This document shows positions 1-5,775 of a stretch of 5,877 nucleotides of DNA, piece after piece; position 1 is the stretch's first letter; each line of letters starts with the position of its first letter. This stretch comes from CF-161 sp035259145 (GTDB taxonomy: Bacteria; Chloroflexota; Dormibacteria; Dormibacterales; Dormibacteraceae), in the NCBI GenBank assembly GCA_035259145.1, contig DATFWQ010000178.1, forward strand, positions 1 through 5,877, given 5' to 3'. The notes under the pieces are model-generated. The model was not told the DNA's origin and did not search any database. It worked only from the letters and a program-made list of their open reading frames with translations. The translations under genes were made by a program, and so were the position numbers.

Positions 1-222
1 GAAGAGCACGGCCATCATCCGGGCGTACTCGATATTCCTCCCGGTCAAGAACGCGACGACGCCGAGAAGCCCAACCGCTAAATGGGCGACGTTGTGGAGT
101 GCGTTGACCTGAAAGACGATCAGCGTGCCCGTGTCAAGGCCCGGTGCAACGGCAAAGCCGATCAGCCCGACCAGCGTGTAGACGACCCCGAACACGATGG
201 CGTAGATGCGCGCGAGATTCAT
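1..222 (-). CDS. DUF4383-type membrane protein, 3' end beyond the window
   Basis: The reverse strand from 222 down to 1 is an open frame of 74 codons with no stop; the gene continues off the left edge. It begins MNLARIYAIVFGVVYTLVG, a first membrane helix at about residues 5-26. After a short loop comes FQVNALHNVAHLAVGLLGVV (39-58), which matches my recollection of the conserved (F)xVNxxHNxxHLxxG motif of the DUF4383 family, and this opens the second helix. The family is of unknown function, usually with about four helices, and is common in Actinobacteria and some other high-GC groups. The start ATG (220-222) overlaps the stop of the upstream gene as ATGA and is preceded by GGAGGT, so the two genes are probably translated from one mRNA with coupling. 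Family assignment rests on the VNxxHNxxH motif and helix layout; the role is unknown. Confidence 0.8.
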   Translation of the reverse strand, partial: MNLARIYAIVFGVVYTLVGLIGFAVAPGLDTGTLIVFQVNALHNVAHLAVGLLGVVAFLTGRNIEYARMMAVLF

Positions 223-770
223 CGAAAGAGACCTCCATCCGTTGCCGGCCGGCGAGCGGCCGTAAATAGCGTTCCAAGCGTGGCGACTTCAACCAGCTTG
301 GTGGCCACGCCGACTACGTCGAGTTCCTCCAGTCCACCGCCCACCGCCACGGCGTAGGCGACAAGACCCGCGCTGAGCAGCGCCGCCGCTGCAGTGCGCC
401 AGCCGGGCGCGGCGAGGACCGCCGCCCAGCAGGCGATCGCCAGCAGCGCCGTTCCGTCTAGCGCGAGCAGGACAGCCAGGAGCGTGCCGCCATGGGGTTC
501 CGCCACGGCGATGGCCACGTGAACGCTGGCTGAGATCGCCAATCCCAGCGCGGCCAGCCGCGAGGCAGGCGGACTCCCAAGGTAGGCGTCCCTGAGCCGG
601 GCCGCCGCCGTAAGCCCCACACGAGCGCCCGCCTCGAGCGCGGTCAGCGCCGCCATGATCGCGACCGGCAGAAAGGTCAGCGCGACCAGTGCCGGCTCGC
701 TGTGACCGGCGTGGATGGCGCTCGCCTGCAGGAATTTGCCGAGGTGTCCTGTGTGGAGGAGCGGTGCCAT
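219..770 (-). CDS. Multi-pass membrane protein, unknown function (183 aa)
   Basis: The 183-residue protein starts MAPLLHTGHLGKF. It has about five hydrophobic stretches, at residues 27-47, 72-90, 96-120, 125-144 and 152-170, separated by short polar turns. I do not recognise a named family. His and acidic residues sit within or at the ends of helices (H84, E91, H93, D105), and the TM2-TM3 part (SASVHVAIAVAEPHGG) resembles small membrane proteins in which a helix ends in a His-Pro-His-type turn. I chose the ATG at 770 because AGGAAGG lies six bases upstream and the candidate promoter -10 (782-787) lies just before it. An in-frame GTG at 797 would fall upstream of that -10. The stop overlaps the start of the DUF4383 gene, so the two form an operon. 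Divergent to the sigma factor gene and sharing its promoter motif, it is a likely sigma target. Confidence 0.75.
   Translation of the reverse strand: MAPLLHTGHLGKFLQASAIHAGHSEPALVALTFLPVAIMAALTALEAGARVGLTAAARLRDAYLGSPPASRLAALGLAISASVHVAIAVAEPHGGTLLAVLLALDGTALLAIACWAAVLAAPGWRTAAAALLSAGLVAYAVAVGGGLEELDVVGVATKLVEVATLGTLFTAARRPATDGGLFR
231..236 (-). promoter_or_regulatory. Ribosome binding site of the DUF4383 gene
   Basis: Read on the minus strand this is GGAGGT, eight bases before the ATG at 222. It lies inside the last codons of the 183-aa membrane protein gene. It fixes the start of the downstream gene and supports a two-gene operon. Confidence 0.75.
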
Positions 771-781
771 GGCAAACCTTC

Positions 782-810
782 CTACGGGTTGCCTCACCGC
801 AGCGGATCAC
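782..810 (-). promoter_or_regulatory. Candidate ECF-type promoter for the membrane protein operon
   Basis: Read on the minus strand, GTGATCCG (810-803) is followed after exactly 15 bases by CCGTAG (787-782). The same two blocks at the same spacing occur on the plus strand at 822-850. The core can be written TGATCC-N17-CGTAG, a layout typical of ECF promoters (about 16-17 bases between a -35 and a short CGT-containing -10). Transcription would begin about 773-776, so the mRNA would be nearly leaderless at the ATG at 770. Recognition by the adjacent sigma factor is inferred. Confidence 0.65.
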
Positions 811-829
811 CCTGCGATGATGTGATCCG
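803..829. repeat. 8-bp inverted repeat between the divergent genes
   Basis: CGGATCAC (803-810) and GTGATCCG (822-829) are perfect inverted copies separated by 11 bases. I read them mainly as the two back-to-back -35 elements, because each also has a CCGTAG block at matching distance. A dimeric repressor or activator site at the same place is not excluded. Confidence 0.6.
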
Positions 830-850
830 GCCGCCGTCCACCATCCGTAG
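822..850 (+). promoter_or_regulatory. Candidate ECF-type promoter for the sigma/anti-sigma operon
   Basis: GTGATCCG (822-829), 15 bases, then CCGTAG (845-850). This is identical in both blocks and in spacing to the element on the opposite strand. It lies nine bases before the sigma gene ATG at 860, so transcription would start within a few bases of the start codon. That fits the absence of a good ribosome binding site there. It implies autoregulation of the sigma gene, which is common for ECF sigma factors. Confidence 0.65.
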
Positions 851-859
851 TACAGGCGC

Positions 860-1441
860 ATGAGTGCGCGCAGGAGTGAGCTGAGCGATCCAGAGCTCGT
901 GAGCGCGCTGGCAGCGGGCGATCTCGACGCGATGGACTTCCTGTACCGCCGCTATTCGACGCTGGCTTACTCACTGGCGCTCCGCATCCTGGGGGACCCC
1001 GGCCGGGCCGAGGACGCCGTCCAGGACGCCTTCGTCCGGGTCTGGACCCGGGCGGCGTCGTTCGATGCCTCGAGGGGCTCACTACGCACCTGGGTGCTGA
1101 CCGTGGTTCGGAACCGGGCAGTGGACTACCTTCGCGGCACCCCGGCGCGCCAGCGCGACGAGCTGGAGCTCCGGGTCGAGGTCCGCGCGATGGGCGCCGG
1201 GTCCGATCCATGGCGGGAGGTCTCGGAGTCGCTTGAGAGGAGCGCTGTCCGCGAGGCTCTCGGGAGTCTGCCCTCCGAGCAACGGCAGATGATCGAGCTC
1301 GCTTATTACGGTGGATACACCCAGACGGAGATCGCCCAGATGGCGGACGTCCCGCTCGGCACGGTCAAGAGCCGCACGAGGCTTGCCCTGGAGAAGCTCT
1401 GTTCTTACCTGCAAGGCAGAGGACTGATCGATGACGACTGA
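860..1441 (+). CDS. ECF (group 4) RNA polymerase sigma factor, SigK-like
   Basis: The 193-aa length is normal for an ECF sigma factor, which directs RNA polymerase to a small stress or envelope regulon. Sigma region 2 spans about residues 28-93 and includes the core-binding segment EDAVQDAFVRVW (51-62) and the -10 recognition part ending RTWVLTVVRNRAVDYLR (76-92). A non-conserved linker follows (94-128). Region 4 covers about 129-183 with LPSEQRQMIELAYYGGYTQ (137-155) and the helix-turn-helix EIAQMADVPLGTVKSR (157-172), which reads the -35. Regions 1 and 3 are absent, as expected. The ATG at 860 has only CAGG upstream, and the nearby candidate promoter suggests leaderless translation. The 3' end overlaps the anti-sigma gene by 11 bases. 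Pairing with an RskA-like protein points to the SigK/ECF19 side of the family. It has a single cysteine (C181), so it lacks the disulfide pair described for mycobacterial SigK. Confidence 0.93.
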   Translation: MSARRSELSDPELVSALAAGDLDAMDFLYRRYSTLAYSLALRILGDPGRAEDAVQDAFVRVWTRAASFDASRGSLRTWVLTVVRNRAVDYLRGTPARQRDELELRVEVRAMGAGSDPWREVSESLERSAVREALGSLPSEQRQMIELAYYGGYTQTEIAQMADVPLGTVKSRTRLALEKLCSYLQGRGLIDDD

Positions 1442-2174
1442 GCACAACGAGCTGGAAAGCGGCATCGAGGCCTACCTGCTGGGCTCCGCGGATGCCGAGG
1501 AGTACGAGCGTCTGCGGACCCACATCGAGGGGTGCTCCCGCTGCCGCGCGCTGGCAGCGCGCCTCTCGCGGGGCCTTGCGGCCCTGCCGCTGGCACCAGA
1601 GCCGGTCGAACCGCCGGCCGGGCTTCACGGGCGTGTCCTGGCCGCTGCGGCTGCCGCCAGAGCCGGCGGAGAGCAGCAGCGGTCGCGCCCGCGGTTCCAG
1701 ATGCAGGAGCGGCGGCGGCCGAGGCGAGTCTGGCTCCCTGGAGCGCACGCCGCTCTTGGGGCGGCCGCCGCCCTGCTCTTCGGGTTCGGCGCAATCGCCG
1801 GAGTCGGCCTCGCCCGGCTCGGGCCGTTCCGGCAGCAACCGCAGACCGTGGAGCGCTACCAGCTCGCCGGCTCGGGGCAGTTGGCGGGCGTCCAGGCGAG
1901 CGCGGTGCGGCTCCGGGATGGGGGCATCACGCTTGTGGAGTTCCGCGGCCTGCCGGAGCCGCCGCCGGGACGCGTGTACGAGCTCTGGCTTGTTCGGGCC
2001 GACGGCGGCGCGGAGCCCGCGGCGGTCTTCACTCCAGAGTCGGGGGGTACGCGGGCGCTGGTGCTCACGGCCGACCTCAGCGGCGTCACGACGCTGGCCG
2101 TGACGGTTGAGGCGGGCCCGAACGGCGCCAGGGCGCCGACCCAGGAGCCGCTGATCAAGGGCCAGATCGCGTAG
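1431..2174 (+). CDS. RskA-type transmembrane anti-sigma factor with zinc-finger motif
   Basis: This 247-aa protein should bind and inactivate the sigma factor encoded just before it. The N-terminal cytoplasmic domain (about 1-52) carries H31-x3-C35-x2-C38 (HIEGCSRC), the core of the zinc-binding anti-sigma (ZAS) motif. A basic, Pro/Ala-rich linker (53-103) leads to one membrane helix (about 105-128). The extracytoplasmic part (about 139-245) matches the RskA C-terminal domain: FRGLPEPPPGRVYELWLV (171-188), a GVF-like AVF (198-200), AVTVEAG (223-229) and a late APTQEPL (235-241). The ATG at 1431 has AGAGGA seven bases upstream and lies inside the sigma stop region, so the pair is translationally linked. 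Release is expected by regulated proteolysis or a change in the outer domain; the signal cannot be told from the sequence. GC is very high, as in its neighbours. Confidence 0.92.
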   Translation: MTTEHNELESGIEAYLLGSADAEEYERLRTHIEGCSRCRALAARLSRGLAALPLAPEPVEPPAGLHGRVLAAAAAARAGGEQQRSRPRFQMQERRRPRRVWLPGAHAALGAAAALLFGFGAIAGVGLARLGPFRQQPQTVERYQLAGSGQLAGVQASAVRLRDGGITLVEFRGLPEPPPGRVYELWLVRADGGAEPAAVFTPESGGTRALVLTADLSGVTTLAVTVEAGPNGARAPTQEPLIKGQIA

Positions 2175-2210
2175 CCGCGCCCGGCCCGCGCGGTGCCGGC
2201 GACCGGGCCG
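2175..2210 (+). terminator. GC-rich hairpins after the anti-sigma gene (possible terminator)
   Basis: Directly after the stop codon two alternative stems can form: CCGCGC (2175-2180) with GCGCGG (2188-2193), or CGGCCCG (2182-2188) with CGGGCCG (2204-2210). No T-run follows, so this is not a classic intrinsic terminator. U-less hairpins are frequently seen at operon ends in high-GC actinobacteria. Hairpins are also common by chance at this GC level. Confidence 0.3.
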
Positions 2211-2250
2211 CCAGCCCCGAATAAGGCCCCATTGCCGCGCAGCAGTGGGA

Positions 2251-2283
2251 CCTGTCCCAAGCACGTGACAGGGCGCTTCGCCC
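2251..2283. repeat. Cluster of short inverted repeats in the intergenic region
   Basis: CCTGTC (2251-2256) pairs with GACAGG (2267-2272), and the immediately following GGGCG-CTT-CGCCC (2271-2283) forms a second small stem. The two overlap by two bases, so they would compete or stack. A further CCTC-GTAA-GAGG mini-hairpin with a GNRA-type loop lies at 2305-2316. These could be part of a terminator or a small structured RNA, or chance in GC-rich DNA. Confidence 0.3.
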
Positions 2284-2467
2284 GCCAGTAGTACGTATCG
2301 CGGGCCTCGTAAGAGGGGCCGCGGTATCCGGCGCCGCCTGGGTAATCGCGCCCTGCCGCCATCCGAGGATTGCCGCGCTCGTAACCTCGAGATCGCCGGC
2401 ACCTGAGGCGGATCGGGGACCAATCCGGCCGCAAGGAACCAGCACCGCCCGGCTGCGCCGCGGCTCC

Positions 2468-2496
2468 TTGACACCGATCCTTTGTGTACCTAGGCT
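2468..2496 (+). promoter_or_regulatory. Housekeeping sigma-70-type promoter for the oxidoreductase/transport operon
   Basis: A perfect -35 TTGACA (2468-2473) is separated by 17 bases from TAGGCT (2491-2496). The latter fits the TANNNT form of -10 used by actinobacterial housekeeping sigma factors. Transcription would start near 2503, giving a leader of about 35 bases before the ATG at 2538. The element differs from the ECF-type sites upstream, so this operon is probably not part of that regulon. Confidence 0.65.
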
Positions 2497-2524
2497 AGCG
2501 CTATGTTTCCGGGCGCTTGGGGGT

Positions 2525-2533
2525 GGAGGGGGG
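2525..2533 (+). promoter_or_regulatory. Ribosome binding site that sets the oxidoreductase start
   Basis: GGAGGGGGG lies four bases before the ATG at 2538, with the best-pairing GGAGG part nine or so bases away. An in-frame TTG at 2517 is upstream of this site and would put it inside the coding region, so the ATG is preferred. Confidence 0.7.
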
Positions 2534-2537
2534 TTCA

Positions 2538-3605
2538 ATGGCCAACCACTACAAGAAGTACGGTGTTGGAATCCTCGGCGCCGGCTGGGTCGCGGGCGAG
2601 TACGTCAAGGCCTTTCGCGACCATCCCCTTACCCGGGTAGCCGGGGTTTACAACCGCACGCCCGGCAAGGCGGGCCGGCTCATGGAGTCGTTCGGCGTAG
2701 ACGGGCGTGAGTACGCCAGCGAGGACGAGCTTTTCGACGACGACCGGGTCAGGATAATCGTCTCCTGCACGCCCCCGGATGTCCGGCCTCGCCACGTGGC
2801 CAGGGCCGCTCGCACGGGCCGGCACGTCGTGATCGAGAAGCCCATCGCGCTCGATTACGAGGGCGTCCGTGAGATCTATCGGGCAGTCCGGGAGTCGAAG
2901 GTCAAGACGGTGACGTCCTTCGTGCTTCGTTGGAACCCGCAGTTCGAGACCGTGAAGCAGCTCCAGGCCGACGGAGTCATCGGCAGGATGATCTACGCCG
3001 AGGCCGACTACTGGCACCCACTCAAGAAGGAATATCCAAGCTATCCATGGGCGGTGGGCAAGGAGGTGGGTGGCAGTGCCTTCCTCAGCGCCGGCTGCCA
3101 CGCGGCCGACGCCATCCGCTATTTCGCCGGCGAGATCACCGAGGTAGCTGCCTTCTCGACGGGGCCCAAAAAGGATCTGAACTACACGTACGATCCGGTG
3201 ACAGTCGCATCGCTGCGTTTCGAGAACGGAGCCGTCGGCAAGCTCTCTACGGTGCTCGACGCGGACACGCCCTACATCTTCAATGTGCGCCTGTTCGGGA
3301 CCGAGGGAACAGTCCAGAACAACCGCGTCTACTCAAAGAAGCACTACCCTGGCTCGCTCAACTACTGGACGTTTCCAACCATCGAGCCAGACTCGGGGGA
3401 CGTGACACACCACCCGTTCGTACCCGAGATAAACCACTTCCTGGAGTGCATCGAAAACGACGTCGAGTCGCACGCCTCCATCTACGACACATACAGGTCG
3501 ATGGCGGTTTGCTTCGCGATCGACGAGTCCGCAGCCAAGAACGGGAATCCTGTAAAGGTCGACTACGAAGTGCTGCGCGAGGCGGGCGCCGCGGCCAGCT
3601 CTTAA
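2538..3605 (+). CDS. Gfo/Idh/MocA-family NAD(P)-dependent oxidoreductase
   Basis: The 355-aa protein has the usual family length. The N-terminal Rossmann fold (about 8-125) contains the dinucleotide loop GILGAGWVAG (11-20). It also has a conserved TPPDVRPRHV segment (78-87) and the hallmark VIEKPIALD (98-106), whose E-K-P places the catalytic lysine K101. The C-terminal alpha/beta domain begins with a conserved RWNP (131-134), and GCHAADAIRYF (186-196) holds the expected catalytic His188 and Asp191. Members oxidise or reduce sugars, inositols and related polyols at one carbon using NAD(P). The substrate here cannot be read from sequence. It is the first gene after a housekeeping promoter and lies 50 bases before a solute-binding protein gene, so it probably acts on the imported compound or its product. 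No signal peptide, so cytoplasmic. Confidence 0.92.
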   Translation: MANHYKKYGVGILGAGWVAGEYVKAFRDHPLTRVAGVYNRTPGKAGRLMESFGVDGREYASEDELFDDDRVRIIVSCTPPDVRPRHVARAARTGRHVVIEKPIALDYEGVREIYRAVRESKVKTVTSFVLRWNPQFETVKQLQADGVIGRMIYAEADYWHPLKKEYPSYPWAVGKEVGGSAFLSAGCHAADAIRYFAGEITEVAAFSTGPKKDLNYTYDPVTVASLRFENGAVGKLSTVLDADTPYIFNVRLFGTEGTVQNNRVYSKKHYPGSLNYWTFPTIEPDSGDVTHHPFVPEINHFLECIENDVESHASIYDTYRSMAVCFAIDESAAKNGNPVKVDYEVLREAGAAASS

Positions 3606-3641
3606 AGCGCGACCAGCAGGGGATCGGGAAACGACAGCAAT

Positions 3642-3647
3642 AGGAGG
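3642..3647 (+). promoter_or_regulatory. Ribosome binding site for the GTG-started solute-binding protein gene
   Basis: AGGAGG, eight bases before the GTG at 3656. It supports the GTG as the start and a fresh, strong initiation of translation after the 50-base gap. Confidence 0.75.
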
Positions 3648-3655
3648 ACCCATAG

Positions 3656-4978
3656 GTGGCGACACAGAGATCGATCACTGAGCGCGAGGTGACCAGGAGG
3701 CAGCTCCTGGCCGGTGGTGCCGGCGCGGTCGGGGGGTTGGTTGTAGGCGGTCTGGCGGGTACACAGCTCGCCGCGAGGTCGTCAGGAGGCGGTGGGGGCA
3801 CCGGCTCCAAGGGCAACATCAAGGTCGTCGGCGTATACCCGCTCAGCGGCTCGATCGCCTCTGACGGCAAGGAGATGGCAAACGGCGTCCGCATGGCCGT
3901 GGACGAGATAAATGCGCGCGGTGGGCTGGTCGGCTACAAGCTCAACTACGTCGAGATCGACGACAAGGACTCCAACACGGACCAGATCACGGCCGCGTTC
4001 CAGCGTGCGGTCAGCGTCGAGAAGGCCGACGTGATCTTCTCCGGCTATCACCTCGGCACCGGGCCCGAGTTCGACATCGTCGCCAACGCCGGAGCCCTCT
4101 ACTACAACGTCAACACCCAGATCGCGTGGGTGAAGCGCTACTCCGGCGACCCGAACAAGTACTGGGGCATCTTCCAGGTCGACCCGACCGAGGAGTGGTA
4201 CGGCAGGGGCTTCGCCTTCTGGGTCGACCAGGCAGTCAACCAGGGGCTGCTGAACGTCAAGGACAAGACCACGTCGATCATCAGCGGCCAGAGCGCCTAC
4301 GGCACCGTGATCGGGAACGGGTTCGAGACCAAGATAAAGGAGCTCGGCTGGAACGTCGTCTCTCACGACGGGGTGTCCGAGGGCCAGGTGCCCGACTGGG
4401 GTCCCGTGCTTTCCAAGGTCAAGCAGCTGGCTCCGAGCGTTCTGTTCACCAGCGACTTCTCACCTGCCGACGACGCGAAGATGGCGCAGTCGTGGGTGGC
4501 CGGTCCGACCAAGACGCTCGTCTATCAGCAGTACGGCCCTTCCGTTCCCGAGTACCTGAACCTGGCCGGCCCTGCGGGTAACGGCGTCATCTGGGCGACT
4601 GTGCTGGGCCTCTTGCCTGACAGCATCGGCAACGACTTCCGCAAGCGCTACGCAGCGAAATTCGGGGTTCAGCCCGGCTGGGCCAATGCCGGCGGCTGCT
4701 ACGACGAGGTCAATGTCTGGGCCGCGGCCGTCCAGATGGTCGGGAACCCCACGGACTACAAGGCGGTGGCCAAGGCCACCGAGCAGGTCAAGTGGCGAGG
4801 TGTGACCGGCTCGATCTCGTTCGAGAACCACACCGGCCGGCAGTACCCATCCCAGACTCCGGACGCGTCGCTCGGCCAGCCGCACATCATCGTCCAGATA
4901 CAGGATGGGCAGTACAAGGTGGTCTACCCGGAGCCGTTCACGAGCGGCAAGTTCGTGCTTCCGTCCTGGATGAAGTAG
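3656..4978 (+). CDS. Tat-exported branched-chain-amino-acid-type ABC solute-binding protein
   Basis: This 440-aa protein is the extracytoplasmic receptor of a Liv/HAAT-type ABC importer. The N-terminus carries a twin-arginine signal: TRRQLLAG (13-20) followed by a Gly/Ala-rich hydrophobic stretch to about 40. No cysteine lies near the cleavage region, so it is not an evident lipoprotein; the only cysteine is C348. A Gly-rich linker (44-51) precedes the Peripla_BP_6 fold from about residue 55 (IKVVGVYPLSG), with the typical GVRMAVDEINARGGLVGYKL pattern soon after. The segment GGCYDEVNVWAAAVQM (346-361) matches the conserved C-terminal-lobe YDAv motif. Ligands in this superfamily include branched-chain amino acids, amides, urea and aromatic acids; the pocket here does not let me choose. 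It starts with GTG after a strong AGGAGG, 50 bases after the oxidoreductase and 26 before the LivG-type gene. It need not bind an amino acid, given the neighbouring polyol-type dehydrogenase. Confidence 0.9.
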   Translation: MATQRSITEREVTRRQLLAGGAGAVGGLVVGGLAGTQLAARSSGGGGGTGSKGNIKVVGVYPLSGSIASDGKEMANGVRMAVDEINARGGLVGYKLNYVEIDDKDSNTDQITAAFQRAVSVEKADVIFSGYHLGTGPEFDIVANAGALYYNVNTQIAWVKRYSGDPNKYWGIFQVDPTEEWYGRGFAFWVDQAVNQGLLNVKDKTTSIISGQSAYGTVIGNGFETKIKELGWNVVSHDGVSEGQVPDWGPVLSKVKQLAPSVLFTSDFSPADDAKMAQSWVAGPTKTLVYQQYGPSVPEYLNLAGPAGNGVIWATVLGLLPDSIGNDFRKRYAAKFGVQPGWANAGGCYDEVNVWAAAVQMVGNPTDYKAVAKATEQVKWRGVTGSISFENHTGRQYPSQTPDASLGQPHIIVQIQDGQYKVVYPEPFTSGKFVLPSWMK

Positions 4979-5004
4979 GGCACGCCGCCGGGAAAAGCTC
5001 CCCA

Positions 5005-5775
5005 GTGTCCATCCTCGAGTGCCAGCAGGTCAGCAAGGCCTACGGTGGTCTGCTTGCCGTGAACAAGCTGAGCTTTGCCGTCGAGCCCGGCGAGGTCTAT
5101 GCCATCGTCGGGCCCAACGGCGCCGGGAAGACGTCCCTGTTCGACTGCATCTCCGGTGTCAGCCGGGCGACCACCGGGGTCATTCGGTTCAGGGAGCGGG
5201 AGATCCAGGCCCTGCGCGCCCACCAGATCTGCCGGCTGGGCCTGGCCAGGACCTTCCAGACCACTGTGGCGTTCGACAGCCAGACCGTGCTCACAAACGT
5301 GCTCGTCGGCAGCACGTTCGGTCTGGCGGGCGCAAACCCGTTCCTCTCGTTTGACGATCAGGCGGTCGAGGCCGCCCTCGACGCTCTCGCGCTCTGCGGG
5401 CTGGCGGGCCAGCAGCGGGCCCTCGCCAGCCAGCTTCCGGTTCTTGCTCGCAAGCGCCTGATGCTGGCGACCGCGCTGGCGACGCGGCCCGGCCTGCTGA
5501 TGCTCGACGAGCCTTTTGGCGGCCTCAACCCCGGCGAGCGGGTGCAGATGATCGACCTCATCAGAGATGTCGCTCGCGCGGGCGTAACCGTACTGATGAT
5601 CGAGCACGTGATGAAGGCGGTGCAGGCGCTCGCCGACCGGCTCCTGGTGATGGACCACGGTCAGGAGATCGCTCAGGGGCCGCCTGCGACGGTCCTACGA
5701 GACCCTCGCGTCATCGAGGTCTACCTTGGGATGTTACGGCCGTTGGGACCAGACCCGGAGACGGCCCATGCTTGA
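5005..5775 (+). CDS. LivG-type ABC transporter ATP-binding protein
   Basis: The 256-aa protein has the standard LivG length and powers the importer. Walker A is GPNGAGKTS (36-44) and the Q-loop is ARTFQ with Q85. Walker B with the catalytic glutamate is LLMLDEP (164-170), a D-loop-like GGLNP follows (172-176), and the H-switch is EHVM with H201. The ABC signature is odd: where LivG normally has L-x-Y-G-x-Q-R-R, this protein reads QLPVLARKRL (143-152), lacking the signature glycine. I recall some Liv-family ATPases with similar L-x-L-x-x-R-K-R-L signatures, so it is probably a subclass trait and not damage. I took GTG at 5005 as the start because it gives MSILECQQVSKAYGG, aligning with the family N-terminus; the ribosome binding site (GGGA at 4990-4993) is weak, so coupling to the preceding gene is likely. 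The end overlaps the next gene by eight bases. Confidence 0.9.
   Translation: MSILECQQVSKAYGGLLAVNKLSFAVEPGEVYAIVGPNGAGKTSLFDCISGVSRATTGVIRFREREIQALRAHQICRLGLARTFQTTVAFDSQTVLTNVLVGSTFGLAGANPFLSFDDQAVEAALDALALCGLAGQQRALASQLPVLARKRLMLATALATRPGLLMLDEPFGGLNPGERVQMIDLIRDVARAGVTVLMIEHVMKAVQALADRLLVMDHGQEIAQGPPATVLRDPRVIEVYLGMLRPLGPDPETAHA

Larger units (their letters stand above)
2175..2537. other. 363-base intergenic region without a convincing gene
   Basis: No frame here combines a start, a ribosome binding site and protein-like composition. The long minus-strand frames that cross it run on into the antisense of the anti-sigma gene and reflect the lack of stops at high GC. Contents are the post-stop hairpins, a cluster of short inverted repeats at 2251-2316, and a promoter with leader at the right end (2468-2537). 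The middle (about 2320-2465) shows nothing I can name. Confidence 0.6.

Noticed and set aside
771..797. Longer form of the 183-aa membrane protein starting at the GTG at 797
   Set aside because: It would start upstream of the candidate -10 and lacks a ribosome binding site, while the ATG at 770 has AGGAAGG just before it and begins a more natural N-terminus.
803..829. Inverted repeat as an operator for a separate dimeric regulator
   Set aside because: No regulator gene other than the sigma pair is in the window, and the matched CCGTAG blocks at equal distance on both sides are better explained by two divergent promoters. Not fully excluded.
289..861. Minus-strand frame parallel to the 183-aa gene
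   Set aside because: Arg/Gly/Pro-rich shadow translation of the real membrane protein frame, with no family-like motif.
2251..2330. Riboswitch upstream of the transport operon
   Set aside because: The structured part lies upstream of the housekeeping promoter at 2468-2496, so it would not be in that operon's leader, and no known riboswitch core is recognisable.
1856..2434. Minus-strand open frame across the anti-sigma gene and the intergenic region
   Set aside because: It is mostly antisense of the RskA-type gene, has no ribosome binding site, and its composition reflects high-GC stop depletion.
2517..2537. TTG start for the oxidoreductase, seven codons upstream
   Set aside because: The strong GGAGG ribosome binding site would then lie inside the coding region, and the extra residues do not belong to the family N-terminus.
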